A DNA stretch of 64,000 nucleotides from Sophora flavescens (lineage: Eukaryota; Streptophyta; Magnoliopsida; Fabales; Fabaceae), in contig CM061070.1 of NCBI GenBank assembly GCA_030762895.1, forward strand, positions 48,220,831-48,284,830, written 5' to 3'. The notes under the pieces were generated by a model. The model was given only the letters and a program-made list of their open reading frames with translations, was not told the DNA's origin and ran no database searches. Shown here in pieces: positions 1 through 10,617 of this stretch (within the stretch, counting starts at the first letter, position 1; each line of letters starts with the position of its first letter). Position numbers and translations under genes: made by a program.

Positions 1-2018
1 AGATGTGGTTTGAGGCATAGAGACCTTTGCATGTTAAGTACGCGGCTTTTTCGAGTGAGTTTGAACGTAGAGACCAATTAGGGTTTCCCAGTTACCGTCT
101 TTGAGATGTCTGAATGTGAAATAAGAATTTTGGAGTTAGAGTTTAGATTAGGTCTTTTTGATGGTTTTACCTTGTTTATTAGGTCCTAATGAGCCTATAT
201 CTCAAATTTGAGAGCAATCGGACGTCGAATGGACCCTGAACGCAAAGAGTTGACTTTTTGTCAGAAGTCAATGCTCGAGTGTGGGTGTATCCACAGTATC
301 CACACTCTCGCCACGTGTCATCAGGGCTTACGTGGCATCCTGTGAGTGGATGCATGGCGCGGTGGCTTTCCACGCTCAAGCGTGGCAATTCTCACGCTCA
401 AGCGTGGAATTCCTCACGCTTGAGCGTGGTTGCATGACTTTGCAAAAAATAAAAGCCTAAGTGACTTAAGTCACTAGGGCATCATAAGCAGAAAAACAGA
501 GAGCAGTGAGTTGAGAGAAACTGAGAGAATAGAGAGGAGAGTCTAGAGAGAGGAAGAGAGAAAATCTAGAGAGAGATGAGTTCTAGTGTGAGAACGAGGT
601 GCTCGATCCTCCCATTGCGATTCCGGTTACACCGTTGTGTTCGTGACGGCGATACCTTCATTGTCCTCTTCTTCGTTTCTTCTAAAAGTGAAGGTAAATC
701 ATCCTCATGTATGTCGAAACTGGTTTCGTTACATTTCTCTAAGTATCTTTCGTTCGCATAACGGATTTCGATTCCGTCTTCGATTATGAACTCCTAGTAA
801 CATGTGTTTCTCAATGTGATTCTTAGGTAAATTTTTGGAAGCTCCGAGGTCCCAGAACCACACAGGGCAGAATTGAGGAGGTTAGAGGACATCTCGTTTT
901 GTTTCGTTTCGGACATCGTACGACTCTCCAAGTGGGGAAAGAACCCATTTAACTTCGGAAACGGCACAGTCACATTTAATACGATAATGGCGTAGGGCGA
1001 CCTAAACCCTACATGAGAACGAGTAACGGACAATATCCATATCACATTGGGGACTACCTAGTGGTACCGATGATGATATTGAAATTGTACGTTTATCGTC
1101 GTTACAATAAAAATATATAATTTTTATTACGTGATGATTGCATGCTTTGACTGGTTGACCTGATATTGGTAACTGCTAGATGAGGATATTATGATTATGG
1201 AATTATTTTGGAAAATGTCTATGTTTATTATTATATTATATTTTTGGAAAGGATGATATAAATGTAATGATGATGATATGACATGATGATATGATGAGTG
1301 TTATGATTGTGATTAGAAACTGAGTAAATGATAAGTTATGTGGAGACATGAGGATGTATTGGGGAATTCATGTTATATGGGTTAGTAATGCATGGGATGA
1401 TGATGAGATTTTATTGAGGTTACCTGTGAGATTATGATGAGCGGTTAGAGCACTAGGGGTGACCTGAAACATGGTCTGTGATATGGTGGACCTGAAACAT
1501 GGTCGTAGGGGTCTATTCCTCGGAGGGAGAATTCCTGTGGTTTAGGCTAACGATGGACCGTCCCAGACATGATTTCATTTTATTTGCAGCTATAGTTCGT
1601 GCGTTGCATGAGCACCCTGGCCGTGGTTCAGAGGTGTGCACCGGATTGTGCAGCTATAGTGCCATTGCTTTGCATGGGCATCCTCCATCCGCGGACGAGG
1701 GTGTGCGTCGGGGACTTTGGGATGTGTCGATTATATTTATGTGATATTCGGATTAGGCCGATACCTGATGAGATGATTCATACAGTATTTGCATTGCATC
1801 ATAATGAAGGGTAGATGATAGATCTTAGACGTGGATCGATGATGAGTTGTGTTAAATATAAATATTTATATTCTTGGAGACGGATGTTTAGTGTGATGTT
1901 ATCAAATTAAATGTTGCTAAACCCTTTCCATGTTTGACGTTATATTGCTTCTTATCCCCTTTTCTTTTGCTGTGTGTTTGTATATATGTGCTTTGTATTA
2001 CAAATCCAGATCGAGTAG
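1..2018 (+). repeat. Partial Tekay/Del-type gypsy LTR, entering from the left edge
   Basis: No credible gene lies here. The block around 990-1015 (GTAGGGCGACCTAAACCCTA) and the paired CAGCTATAG...TTGCATG units around 1588-1690 reappear in reverse at 17105-17130, 59260-59360, 59890-59920, 60970-61075 and 61745-61770, inside the LTRs of minus-strand gypsy elements. This is therefore the same or a sister LTR family on the + strand. A likely promoter lies near 444-455, followed by a purine-rich leader (480-575). The LTR is cut at 2018 by the left LTR of G1. Short ORFs inside it (for example 576-761 and 1499-1814) have no recognisable motif. Confidence 0.7.
370..455 (+). promoter_or_regulatory. 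Three 16-bp palindromes followed by a TATA-like site
   Basis: Near-identical palindromes of the form CACGCTCAAGCGTGG lie at about 370-385, 392-407 and 413-429, with a period of 21-22 bp. A TATA-like AATAAAAG sits at about 449-456, and the purine-rich stretch after it looks like the start of the transcribed R region. The layout matches the palindrome-then-TATA order in the Athila-like LTRs of this window. A promoter role is inferred from position only. Confidence 0.45.
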
Positions 2019-3229
2019 TGACGTGCTGTCACGCACGCGCCAAAAAGCGAGCGGTTTGTAAAAATGTAGTTTAGGGAGCGACAACTCGTGTATCGTCTCA
2101 CAAGGACTCTTGGGTTGTTGTTAACAGAAAAAGTCAGAATTGGGGGGTTTTGGATTTAAATGCAAATAAAGAAAACAAAGCAGAAAGACAATGCAAACTA
2201 AATAATTACCAAATAAACTAAAGCGATTAACCTACTGTTCTTAGTTTCCCACTATCATTGGTTTACATAATTCCATGCCCTAAGCAGATTCTAAACCCTT
2301 TTCGATTGTAGCATCAATTAACAAGCGAAATCGACACTACGAGACATATGTTCCTATTCCCGAATTAAGCAAACGGGGTGAAGAACTCATGAACTAAGCG
2401 AACATGAACGAACACACGCGAATTAAGCAAACGCGATTAAGTATAGGAACATACAATCATCGAAACAGATCAATACCTATCCTATATAATCCTGAATTAA
2501 GCAAACAGAACATACAGAACAAATATTGAAAGAGAATAGCATTAAGTTTAGGAATTACAAAACCTCAAGCGTCAATGGAACCCAATCGCAATAGATTAAT
2601 CAAAGGAGACTAGTTCTCCATTACAAACATGAACCTAAACCTACTGTTGCAGCCACAACTGTGAAAAGAAAAGAAAAAGAGAAGATCAGATGAGAAAAGA
2701 CAATGACTCTGTTCTAAAACAGACTTAAATACTGATTCTGGGTTCCGCACACTCGCGAGGCGAGCATTATGAACAGTCTTCAATGTTTGGCTTTCTCGCG
2801 AGGCGAGACGAGGATCCGCGGGGCGAGACTCTTCAAATTCCAAACTGTCACAGTCGTGACCTTCAACACGGGTAAGCCATGATGATCTCTATCCTTCAGG
2901 GTTGGATTTCTCGCGGGGCGAGCCATTGTTTCGCGGGGCGAGGCAGAAAGGTTTGCATTTTCTGGCACAGTCAGCCTTCATGTTCGCGGGGCGAATAGAC
3001 TCTCGCGGGGCGAAAAACTCCAGAACTGCTTCTTTTTATTACCTGAAAACAAGGATTAACAGTAAGTACTTTATTCGACTCTAAATCAGCTAAATTAACC
3101 TAAAAATACTCTAGAGACTCAAAATGTTGCTTGAAGACAATCAAGTCTAATTTGGGTGAAAACGGGATATAATTAGTACAAAACCACGGTCATACTAGCC
3201 ATAAAACTAGATGAGCCAGAAGCTGATCA
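2019..3229 (-). repeat. G1 3' LTR (left on + strand)
   Basis: About 1.21 kb, bounded by TG and CA, and followed on the + strand by the reversed polypurine tract CCCCAAACTTA. The sequence is repeated at 6283-7086 with few differences. It holds the CpG-rich TCGCGAGGCGAG-type repeats at about 2752-3016 and a TATA-like site (reverse of CTTAAATAC, about 2723-2731) just downstream of them in element orientation. Confidence 0.85.
2752..3016 (-). repeat. CpG-rich palindrome array in G1 LTR
   Basis: Several near-palindromic TCGCGAGGCGAG or TCGCGGGGCGAG units occur, often in pairs about 8-20 bp apart, in otherwise AT-rich DNA. They lie just upstream (element orientation) of the TATA-like site. Equivalent arrays exist in every G1-G3 LTR. 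Confidence 0.7.
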
Positions 3230-4874
3230 AAACACCCCAAACTTAAACTTTGCTTGTCCCCAAGTAAACTAAAACTCAAAAACTCAAAAAGACTCAAGAC
3301 ATGGCAAGCTTAAAAGATTTAATCAACTTTGCACAAATTTCAAGCAATTCATCAAAATAATTTTTCCTTCAATTTTCCCCCTTTCAAACAAAGCAATCCC
3401 CACATTCATTTATTCTGAACATTTGAGAATTTCATCATTCAAGCAATCAGTAATCTAAGCAAGGGATCTAAGTCACACACAAAAGGGAGATCACCAAATT
3501 CAAACAATCGCCTTCCTCACAAGGGCAATTAGTGTTTTGCTCATTCGCTCAGTTTGTGTCAGGCTAACAACATTTCACTCAATTTCACTCTTAAGAGCAC
3601 TTCCCATAAATTTGATTTTCATCTCAAACAAGGTTCCCACGAAAACATGCATGCAACATCAAAAGGTCTTTCAAGGTTGTAATGGGGCCTGACTAAGGGT
3701 AGGATATTCAAAGGTACTAGACTTAAGTCCCTAGGAACTAAGAGAGCATGAAACAGTTTTATACATCGAATTTCCACTCAAGTTCCTTTTTTTCATTTTT
3801 CTTTATGCTTTTGGGTGACTACAGCCTTTTCCTTCAAATAGCCTTTTTGACATTTTTGCCTCTTTTTTTTTATTTTCTTCCTTGCCTTTGGCTCCAACCT
3901 TTTTATTATATTTTTTCTCTTTTTCTCACCCCAGAATGACATGTCACATCCTTGTAGCCACCCCAAACTTAGTTTCTTGCAACCTTTGTCTTGCTAAGGA
4001 TCCATGCTCTCCTAATCCTAAGATCGGGTTAACAAGGTTTTTCAGATTTTTGGCTTGTAACATAGGGTCATCAAGAATTATAGGCTAATTAGGCTCAAAG
4101 GGGCTAACAAAGGAACATGCATTAGGAATTGGTTCTTTTCAGGCCAAGTGGTTATTTACAAAGAAAATGCCTAAATCATTTGATGCACTCACATAAACAT
4201 GCAAACCATAAAGAGATTCAAGCAAATTCGGGAAAGTGCATCTCAAAAGTGATTCACACAGTTAAAAACATGTTGGAGGCTCAAATCCTCACCTGGACAT
4301 TTTTGCAAATTGTTTGACCGAGATTTTATCCCTAGTGTGTGCTTCCCATCACCCCAAACTTATCATAAATCATGCCATCACAACAAAACATCTCAAAGTT
4401 AAGTTTTCAATTTTTCAAGTGGGGATCAAATTTTCAAATTTTCAAGACTTAGGGGGAATCATCAACAATAACATGCAATCCATCTATGAAAATTCAATTA
4501 AAACCAAATCAAGCTTGCCGACACAAGACTCAACACACATACTCCTGATCTTCTCAAATTATTCAGGAGCTAAAAGAAAACAAAACAAAAATAAAGCAAG
4601 GCAAAGCAATTAAAAAGAGTAAGGTTCAGAGAAAACTCATGGGGGCGGTTCCACCGGGATCCCACTGTCTATGATACAGCGGCCAAGGAATGCCCAAATT
4701 GCAATATGAACCTCCCGGATCCCATGGCCTACAGCATAAGTATGACAGCGGCCGCTTGATAATCATGGTAACTCCGCCAAGTGCGGCGGACTTCTCACTC
4801 CCTCTAGGGTCGAAGATGACCTCCTTGTCAATAAAGTCCTCCCAATAAAAGTGGGGTTCAACCTCTTGGACTGG
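3230..4874 (-). other. G1 conserved non-coding 3' region with polypurine-tract ladder
   Basis: No supported gene. The first 15 bases on the + strand are the reversed polypurine tract next to the LTR. The 12-mer ACCCCAAACTTA occurs at 3233-3244, 3960-3971 and 4351-4362. Similar sequence with the same three 12-mers at nearly the same spacing occurs in G2 (26261-27640) and, in the other orientation, in G3 (40557-42149). T-rich simple sequence lies around 3785-3925. The part nearest gag (4640-4874) still aligns with the end of the gag-like frame of G2. Confidence 0.75.
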
Positions 4875-6188
4875 TCATGGTGAAAAATCCAGAGGCTTGA
4901 ACTCCATTGCTGGTTGTTCCTCAGTGGGAGGTGGCAAATAGGTGGAGAGGGTTACTGGTGTCGCTTCATTTTCTGCACAATTTTCATTCACTGCACTGAC
5001 AAATCCATCACCTGTTATACATGCATAACTCTCAGCACACACCACACAAAGGTTAGTGTTAGTACAGTCAGTACATATGGTACAATAAACTGAATCAGTA
5101 AAGGCATGAATGTCTGGAAATTCAGCACACAGTTCATCCACCCCATCACTTTCAACACATGCATCTAATTCCAAAGGTTCTTCATTATCCTCAAGCATGG
5201 TGAAGCAGATGTCCTCCTGATCCTCATTTTCTATGTTTCCTGGCCGAACAGGGCCCTCAACCTCATATGTCTCCTGTTCCATATGGACGTTTTGCTCCTC
5301 ACACCCTGAAAAGAATGAACTTTCAAAACATGCTACACACGAAGCGGAGTCAGTACAATCAACACATGAAGTATAATAGATAGAATCAGGAAAGGTATGA
5401 ATATCTGGAGATTCAACACACAGTTCATCAACAGAAGTGTTCTTGACATCATTATCAAAATTATCCTCAGAGGAAGTATTGTAAAAAACAACTATCCGTG
5501 AATCTGTATGTTCCTCAAGGGAATGTGGAATTTGCAGTGTAGCCAAGGCAGAAACGATGAGAGCATTTTTAGTGGCAAAGTCCCGCTGACTTGCTTCCAT
5601 CCTCTGTTGAAATTTGAGATTGTTTGCTTCCATTTGTGCAGTTATCTGTGCAGTCATTTGCTTGAACAGGTCCTCTAGTGAAGGTCCGGAAGGTGCAGAA
5701 GTGGTCACTTGGGGAGGATTCTGTGGTGGTGTCAGTGGTAACATCAGTTGTGAGTCCCCATACCAAGGGTTTGGATGGTTTCCCCAGCTGGGGTGGTACT
5801 CATTAGTGGAAGGATCAGGAATGTTGTGCCTGATTGATGCAGCTCTAAAGGTAGGAAAGTATCTCAACAGGAAGACTTTCTTCAAATCAAACCAGGTTAA
5901 GATGGAATTCGGCTCGAGACAATACAACCAATCCTTCGCAGCACCTTCAAGTGAGAATGGGAAGGCTCTCATCTTGATATGGTCTTCCGTTAATCCTTCA
6001 GGTCTCAAAAATGTAGAACAAGCAGCCTGGAATTCTTCCAGATGCTTCAGCGGGTTCTCACCTGCAAGACCACTAAACCTTGGCAACTGGTGTATCAAAC
6101 CAGGAGAGTCAGGATAATATATGCATGGTGGTTCATAGTTAACATTAGGCATATAACCTTGCATATAATCATCCATGGGTAGATTCAC
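4875..6188 (-). CDS. gag: G1 Athila-type gag with C-terminal Cys-rich repeats
   Basis: A 437-residue frame on the minus strand. Residues about 30-140 match the Athila-type gag region (PRFSGLAGENP, GAAKDWLYCLEP, a KKVFLLRYFP segment ending in RAASIR). The usual long middle part of gag after RAASIR is missing, and the frame passes directly to a Pro-rich linker and a Gln-rich, probably helical, segment (about 170-220). The C-terminal half is acidic and carries two copies of a module with a D-ELC-E-PDI start and a CxDCTxxxxCxxC core, near residues 250-290 and 345-395. A second in-frame Met (MDDYM, start at 6176) matches the apparent start in G2 and may be the true one. Gag would form the particle and bind RNA; the role of the Cys-rich modules is unknown. 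Confidence 0.75.
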   Translation of the reverse strand: MNLPMDDYMQGYMPNVNYEPPCIYYPDSPGLIHQLPRFSGLAGENPLKHLEEFQAACSTFLRPEGLTEDHIKMRAFPFSLEGAAKDWLYCLEPNSILTWFDLKKVFLLRYFPTFRAASIRHNIPDPSTNEYHPSWGNHPNPWYGDSQLMLPLTPPQNPPQVTTSAPSGPSLEDLFKQMTAQITAQMEANNLKFQQRMEASQRDFATKNALIVSALATLQIPHSLEEHTDSRIVVFYNTSSEDNFDNDVKNTSVDELCVESPDIHTFPDSIYYTSCVDCTDSASCVACFESSFFSGCEEQNVHMEQETYEVEGPVRPGNIENEDQEDICFTMLEDNEEPLELDACVESDGVDELCAEFPDIHAFTDSVYCTICTDCTNTNLCVVCAESYACITGDGFVSAVNENCAENEATPVTLSTYLPPPTEEQPAMEFKPLDFSP

Positions 6189-6259
6189 AATCAGACCAAT
6201 TCACCAAATTTTATTTTTATTTTTATTTTTTTAAAATTTTCTGTTAATAACAACAAGAG

Positions 6260-6277
6260 TCCCCGGCAATGGCGCCA
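6260..6277 (-). other. G1 primer-binding site, tRNA-Asp type
   Basis: Read on the minus strand this is TGGCGCCATTGCCGGGGA, six bases inside the LTR edge at 6283. It complements the 3' end of plant tRNA-Asp with one mismatch, as is usual for Athila-type elements. It primes minus-strand cDNA synthesis. Confidence 0.8.
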
Positions 6278-6282
6278 ATTTT

Positions 6283-7086
6283 TGACGCGCTGTCGCGCAT
6301 GCGCCAAAAAGTGAGCGGTTTGTAAAAATGTAGTTTAGGGAGCGACAACTCGTGTATCGTCTCACAAGGACTCTTGGGTTGTTGTTAACATAAAAAGTCA
6401 GAATTGGGGGGTTTTGGATTTAAATGCAAATAAAGAAAACAAAGCAGAAAGACAATGCAAACTAAATAATTACCAAATAAACTAAAGCGATTAACCTACT
6501 GTCCTCAGTTTCCCACTATCATTGGTTACATAATTCCATGCCCTAAGCAGATTCTAAACCCTTTTCGATTGTAGCATCAATTAGCAAGCGAAATCGACGC
6601 TACGAGACATATGTTCCTATTCCCGAATTAAGCAAACGGGGTGAAGCACTCATGAACTAAGCAAACATGAACGAACACACGCGAATTAAGAAAACGCGAT
6701 TAAGTATAGGAACATACAATCATCGAAACAAATCAATACCTATCCTATATAATCCTGAATTAAGCAAACAGAACATACAGAACAAATATTGAAAGAGAAT
6801 AGCATTAAGTTTAGGAATTACAAAACCTCAAGCGTCAATGGAACCCAATCGCAGTAGATTAATCAAAGGAGACTAGTTCTCCATTACAAACATGAACCTA
6901 AACCTACTGTTGCAGCCGCAACTGTGAAAAGAAAAGAAAAAGAGAAGATCAGATGAGAAAAGACGATGCCTCTGTTCTAAAACAGACTTAAATACTGATT
7001 CTGGGTTCCGCACACTCGCGAGGCGAGCAGACTTTCGCGAGGCGAGCATTATGAACAGTCTTCAGTGTTTGGCTTTCTCGCGAGGC
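6283..7086 (-). repeat. G1 5' LTR, truncated
   Basis: Matches 2019-2795 of the left LTR closely, then ends abruptly after CTCGCGAGGC and joins unrelated sequence. About 400 bases of the LTR are missing. The break falls inside the palindromic CpG array. Confidence 0.85.
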
Positions 7087-7740
7087 CCCAGTTCCCTTCA
7101 TGGTACCTTTTGAGGTACTAGTACCAGGGCTCGTACCAGACCCAGAGCTCGAGTTGGCACCCATCCAAGAGGAGGACTCGATTGCCCCCGCCCAGGACCT
7201 AGCACCCCTTCCAGAGGTACCAGCACCTCCGAAGGTCCGGGTTACGGTTTGAGTCTTCTCGGGTATCTTCTAGACGGCTACATCCCCATGACAACAGATT
7301 ATACCGGTAGATGTTTCAGAGGCAGTCAGACAAGAGCTCTTATAGTGGGAGCGGAGGAGTGTCCGGACCTACCGGACCACAGGATGCGGACGAGGGTGGT
7401 AATGTATGATGCAGACAGGATATGAGTGAGGTTTTATTGTATTTTGAGAGGGGACGGGGTGTGGAGAGCATCAGTGAGGCATCTTCCTTTTTGGCTTTTG
7501 ATGTATTGTTGTTGATGTCACCAGTTTGTATATATCGGGATCCTACTGATGAGAATCCCTTGACAGCTCAGTAACAGTATGTATGTATATATTTATAGTT
7601 AAGTGTTGTATGTATGTTTACATATGTTGTTTATATTTTAAGTTTTAAATTTTTCACTGTTTTTAATATATCAGCTTAATGCTAATAACACGATTAGGTC
7701 CTAAATAATATGGGTTTCTTTAATGGGACGTCGGGGCGTC
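7087..7740 (+). repeat. 3' part of a Tekay-type LTR, with a short Pro/Glu-rich frame
   Basis: Ends GGGACGTCGGGGCGTCTCA at 7740, like the ends of the other Tekay-type LTRs here (reverse TGAGACACCCCG). A GGGATCCTACTGA...AATCCC block near 7540 also matches them. It may be the far side of the LTR at 1-2018, but continuity is not proven. From 7088 to 7251 one frame is open and rich in Pro, Glu and Val before a stop; it has no recognised domain. No primer site follows 7740. Confidence 0.5.
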
Positions 7741-8927
7741 TCAAATGACGCTTGGAAAAGATATAGGTTAAAATCGATCCAAAAGGAATAAGTTCTATCG
7801 AACTACAACAAAACTTGGCCTTAAAGATTTCGAAAAGAAATTCTCAAGAAAGGAATTTTCTTAGTTTCACTTTCACAAGAAAGCATAGAGAAGAATTTTA
7901 TCCATTTGAAAGATACATGGGTGTCCAAGATGTAAAAGATTCTTCAATAGGATCGTGAGTGTAAAAATGCTCGGTACATTCTTACAAACATGACTCTACT
8001 AAAGTTCCTTCTTTCACAACCCCAAGAGTATTCAGACTGAACAGTCCCTAACCCCAAGAGTATTCATACTTAGCACAGGGAATTTACAAAACGATGATTT
8101 TAAAAAGAGAACAATCTGGCCAAAAATCAGACTGGATCACATCTACCAAAAGTAAATGTGATCAGACTAAGTTTCATAAAAAAACTTCTATTACCATGAA
8201 GTCATCTGTGTTACACCTCAAGAAATATTCATAACGAATTCTTTCAATGAAATGTGAAAATATCAAGACCAATGAATATTACCAAATCAATCCACTCGAA
8301 TGTCTAATACACTGAGGGTTATTCAGGAACGCGAGTACAAATTCTCACATAGAAGAAAATTCATTAGGGTAAATTAAAATTACTGACTAGTGTGACTAAT
8401 TGCTAAATCATGATAGACTTTAAATCAAGATTATAAAATCAGTTTTACAGGTATGAAATTGACCATAGTGATTGTCTAATACAACCATGGGAATTTGAGG
8501 AACCATTGTGATTTACAAGTTCATAAAGGAATGAATGGTACATATAAGAATTCCCTTAATCACGAGACACTCACCCAAGGTTGAAGATTCAAATCATCTT
8601 GCCTTGGTTCCAACAAATATACAGGTCTTTACAGACACACTTAGTATGGTCACTCTGAATCGGACATGCTCACGGACAACTTAGTCATTCTCTCAGACAT
8701 GTGAATAGTTGATCTTTTCGCATAAGCTGAGTCAACGACACGAAAATCTTTTATCGATCCTCATTCTAACCCAGTGATAACCTGTCCTCAAATCAATTTT
8801 TGAGAAGGTAACAGCTCCTCGCAATTTGATGTGATCAAGGATTGATCACCAAACATTTGAGGATCTTTTTTTGCTTTCAAGTGCTAAGAATTCAAGATCA
8901 AACACAAACTCGAACAATGGAGTGAAG

Positions 8928-8951
8928 CTTGATTCTCAAGTGAGAATCAAG
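8928..8951. repeat. Short perfect inverted repeat
   Basis: Two 11-bp arms, CTTGATTCTCA and TGAGAATCAAG, separated by 2 bp. It lies in decayed gypsy sequence with no gene beside it, and no function can be assigned. Confidence 0.7.
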
Positions 8952-9307
8952 AGAAACAAAAAGGAGTAGAAGAACACAATTATATATGAATTGAAATGAC
9001 AAGAACAAGAATTAAAGTGCATAATTTAAAGTGCAGAGAATTAAAGAATAAAAGTAGAAAATGGAATAGGAAGAAGATGAAGGGAAGGCGCCACAAATTG
9101 AATCATCTTTGAGAAGAAGATTGAATTTGATAAGCCAAGGGAAGATTCACCACTTGAATATGGAAATTCAAGATAAGAATCAATGGTTCAACTCATGAAC
9201 CAAGAAGAGGAGAACTCTCAACTCTCTCTAGAAATCTCAAGTGTGAGAAAACTCAATTGTATTCAAACTTGAAAAATGATTTACATGAAGCCTATTTATA
9301 GGCTCAT

Positions 9308-9395
9308 CTTACTTAAGATGCAAGATAGTCTTACTTGAGGTGTAATATACTCTTACTTAAGATGCAAGATAGTCTTACTTGAGGTGTAAGCTACT
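9308..9395. repeat. 44-bp tandem duplication
   Basis: Two copies of a 44-bp unit starting CTTACTTAAGATGCAAG, at 9308-9351 and 9352-9395, nearly identical. Non-coding. Confidence 0.85.
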
Positions 9396-9639
9396 CTATG
9401 TCCTAATGGGCTTGGAACACTCTTAAGCCCAATTACAAGCCTAACTAAATCAAAACCCGTACAGAATTTCGTGCTAAACTTGTAGTTAAATTGAAGTCAT
9501 TATAGACGCCGAATCAGGTCTTGAGTCAAAAATAAGAGTTGTATATAATCTTCTAAGATTTCCAACGCATCCAAGATCACTTCAATCAGACATCTACAGC
9601 TCAAGAAATAGCCAAAATAGTGAAGTAGGTTTTATTTGG

Positions 9640-9900
9640 ATCACATCACAATTGATCTATCTGATCAACTATGCGCGGTAGAGAATACTCGTCCATAATC
9701 ATCACTTTGTTAAGCTGTCAGAAATCCACGCAGAGTCTAAAGCCTTCTCACCATGTTGGTACTTCCAACGATAAACACCTAGTCTAACAAACTGCTTCGA
9801 CCACAGATCGTTCGGTTAAGTTGAGTCATCTAACTCGATTAACTTTGTAGGTGACATTCTACACGAAGCGATAGAGAATCAGACCGAATCTAGAAACTAG
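9640..9900 (-). pseudogene. Gypsy reverse transcriptase relic
   Basis: On the minus strand one frame reads GFRLCVDF, a stop, then QLNKVMI and SLPRIVDQ. This is the fingers-palm segment of Ty3/gypsy reverse transcriptase (typical form RLCVDYRQLNKV...PLPRID). About 130 bases further upstream in the element another frame resembles the preceding segment (PTKLIEL). Frameshifts and stops separate the pieces and the YxDD core is not found, so this is a dead fragment. It confirms the minus-strand orientation inferred from the primer site at 10285. Confidence 0.65.
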
Positions 9901-10284
9901 ATTGATCAAAAGTCAATATCCTTCTCTAGCAACAAACCCAGAACATTTCCAAGGGATATTCCCGGAAAAATCTTTCACAAACGTTAATCCTGGAACATTC
10001 TCAGTGAACATTCCTAGAAAATCCATATTTAACAAGCATACCATTCCAATGTCTGACACAATCCAAAAAGAACTATTGAATGTGTCACACATGGTTCATT
10101 CGCAATTTAATAACCATGGGTCCCTACAAGTCAAAACTTGTGTAACCCATCAAGATAAAAACACATACTTATAAGCCAACACATTTTGTTTCGATAAGGA
10201 AACAATTCAAGTGATGTCCAACCTGAGATCACACAACAAAAACATAACAGACCTACTTCCCAAGGTTCCCGAAAGACTCGACCA

Positions 10285-10296
10285 GCTCTGATACCA
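10285..10296 (-). other. Primer-binding site, initiator-Met type
   Basis: On the minus strand this reads TGGTATCAGAGC, the standard plant tRNA-iMet primer site, four bases from the LTR edge at 10301. Confidence 0.8.
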
Positions 10297-10300
10297 CTAT

Positions 10301-10617
10301 TGTAACACCCTCCTTTGGCATTACATAACTAACACATTGCGGAAATAAAAACTTAAAATAATAGCTGGTTTGCTTTAGGATTATAATTTATATAAGTACT
10401 TAAATAAAGATATATAACTTTTACAAAAATTTCGACAGAGTCTCCTCTGTAATTTCAACATCCCAAATGAAAATACCTGTTAATATATTTATATTTTCAT
10501 CCAAAAGAAAGGCTCTCCGAGCCATAAACATTCTATCCAAAATAAAGGCTCTTCGAGCCATCAACATACATACTATCATTAATCAACATCTTAAAAACCT
10601 AAGCTGGTCATTCTAAA
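10301..10617 (-). repeat. Truncated gypsy LTR beside the primer site
   Basis: Starts TGTAACACCC at 10301, directly beside the primer site, so it is the end of a 5' LTR on the minus strand. It runs only about 317 bases before joining C1 LTR sequence at about 10618. Its terminal sequence differs from that of the A/B family, so it is a separate gypsy lineage. Confidence 0.65.

Larger units (their letters stand above)
2019..7086 (-). mobile_element. G1: non-autonomous Athila-like gypsy element, right LTR truncated
   Basis: In element order (right to left) this holds a 5' LTR, a tRNA-Asp-type primer site, a gag-like ORF, about 1.6 kb of non-coding DNA, a polypurine tract and a 3' LTR. There is no protease, reverse transcriptase, RNase H or integrase, so any movement would need enzymes from a relative. 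The left LTR begins TGACGTGCTG at 2019 and ends GATCA at 3229. The right LTR begins at 6283 but stops at 7086 inside its CpG-rich palindrome array, so no target-site duplication can be read. Its structure matches G2 and partly G3. Confidence 0.85.
7741..10300 (-). mobile_element. Decayed minus-strand gypsy internal region
   Basis: The right edge has a reversed initiator-Met primer site (10285-10296) next to an LTR at 10301, so this is the internal part of a minus-strand gypsy element. Long ORFs are absent. One recognisable coding trace is the reverse transcriptase relic at about 9640-9900. A 44-bp tandem duplication (9308-9395) and a perfect short hairpin (8928-8951) are the only other structure seen. 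The left limit is uncertain. Confidence 0.55.

Noticed and set aside
1499..1814. Two overlapping ORFs in the left LTR
   Set aside because: They cover the repeated GCTCATGCA/CTATAGCTGCACA units, which are non-coding in the A and B LTRs.
2752..3016. Regular short repeats with spacers resembling a CRISPR array
   Set aside because: Spacers are irregular and shared between copies, repeats are degenerate palindromes within LTRs, and the DNA is from a plant.
3748..3939. Phe-rich hydrophobic ORF that could look like a membrane protein (also 26839-27102)
   Set aside because: Produced by T-rich simple sequence in the non-coding 3' region of G1 and G2; not conserved in G3.
5614..6117. 167-residue + strand ORF
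   Set aside because: Antisense shadow of the G1 gag frame; its sequence has no independent motif.
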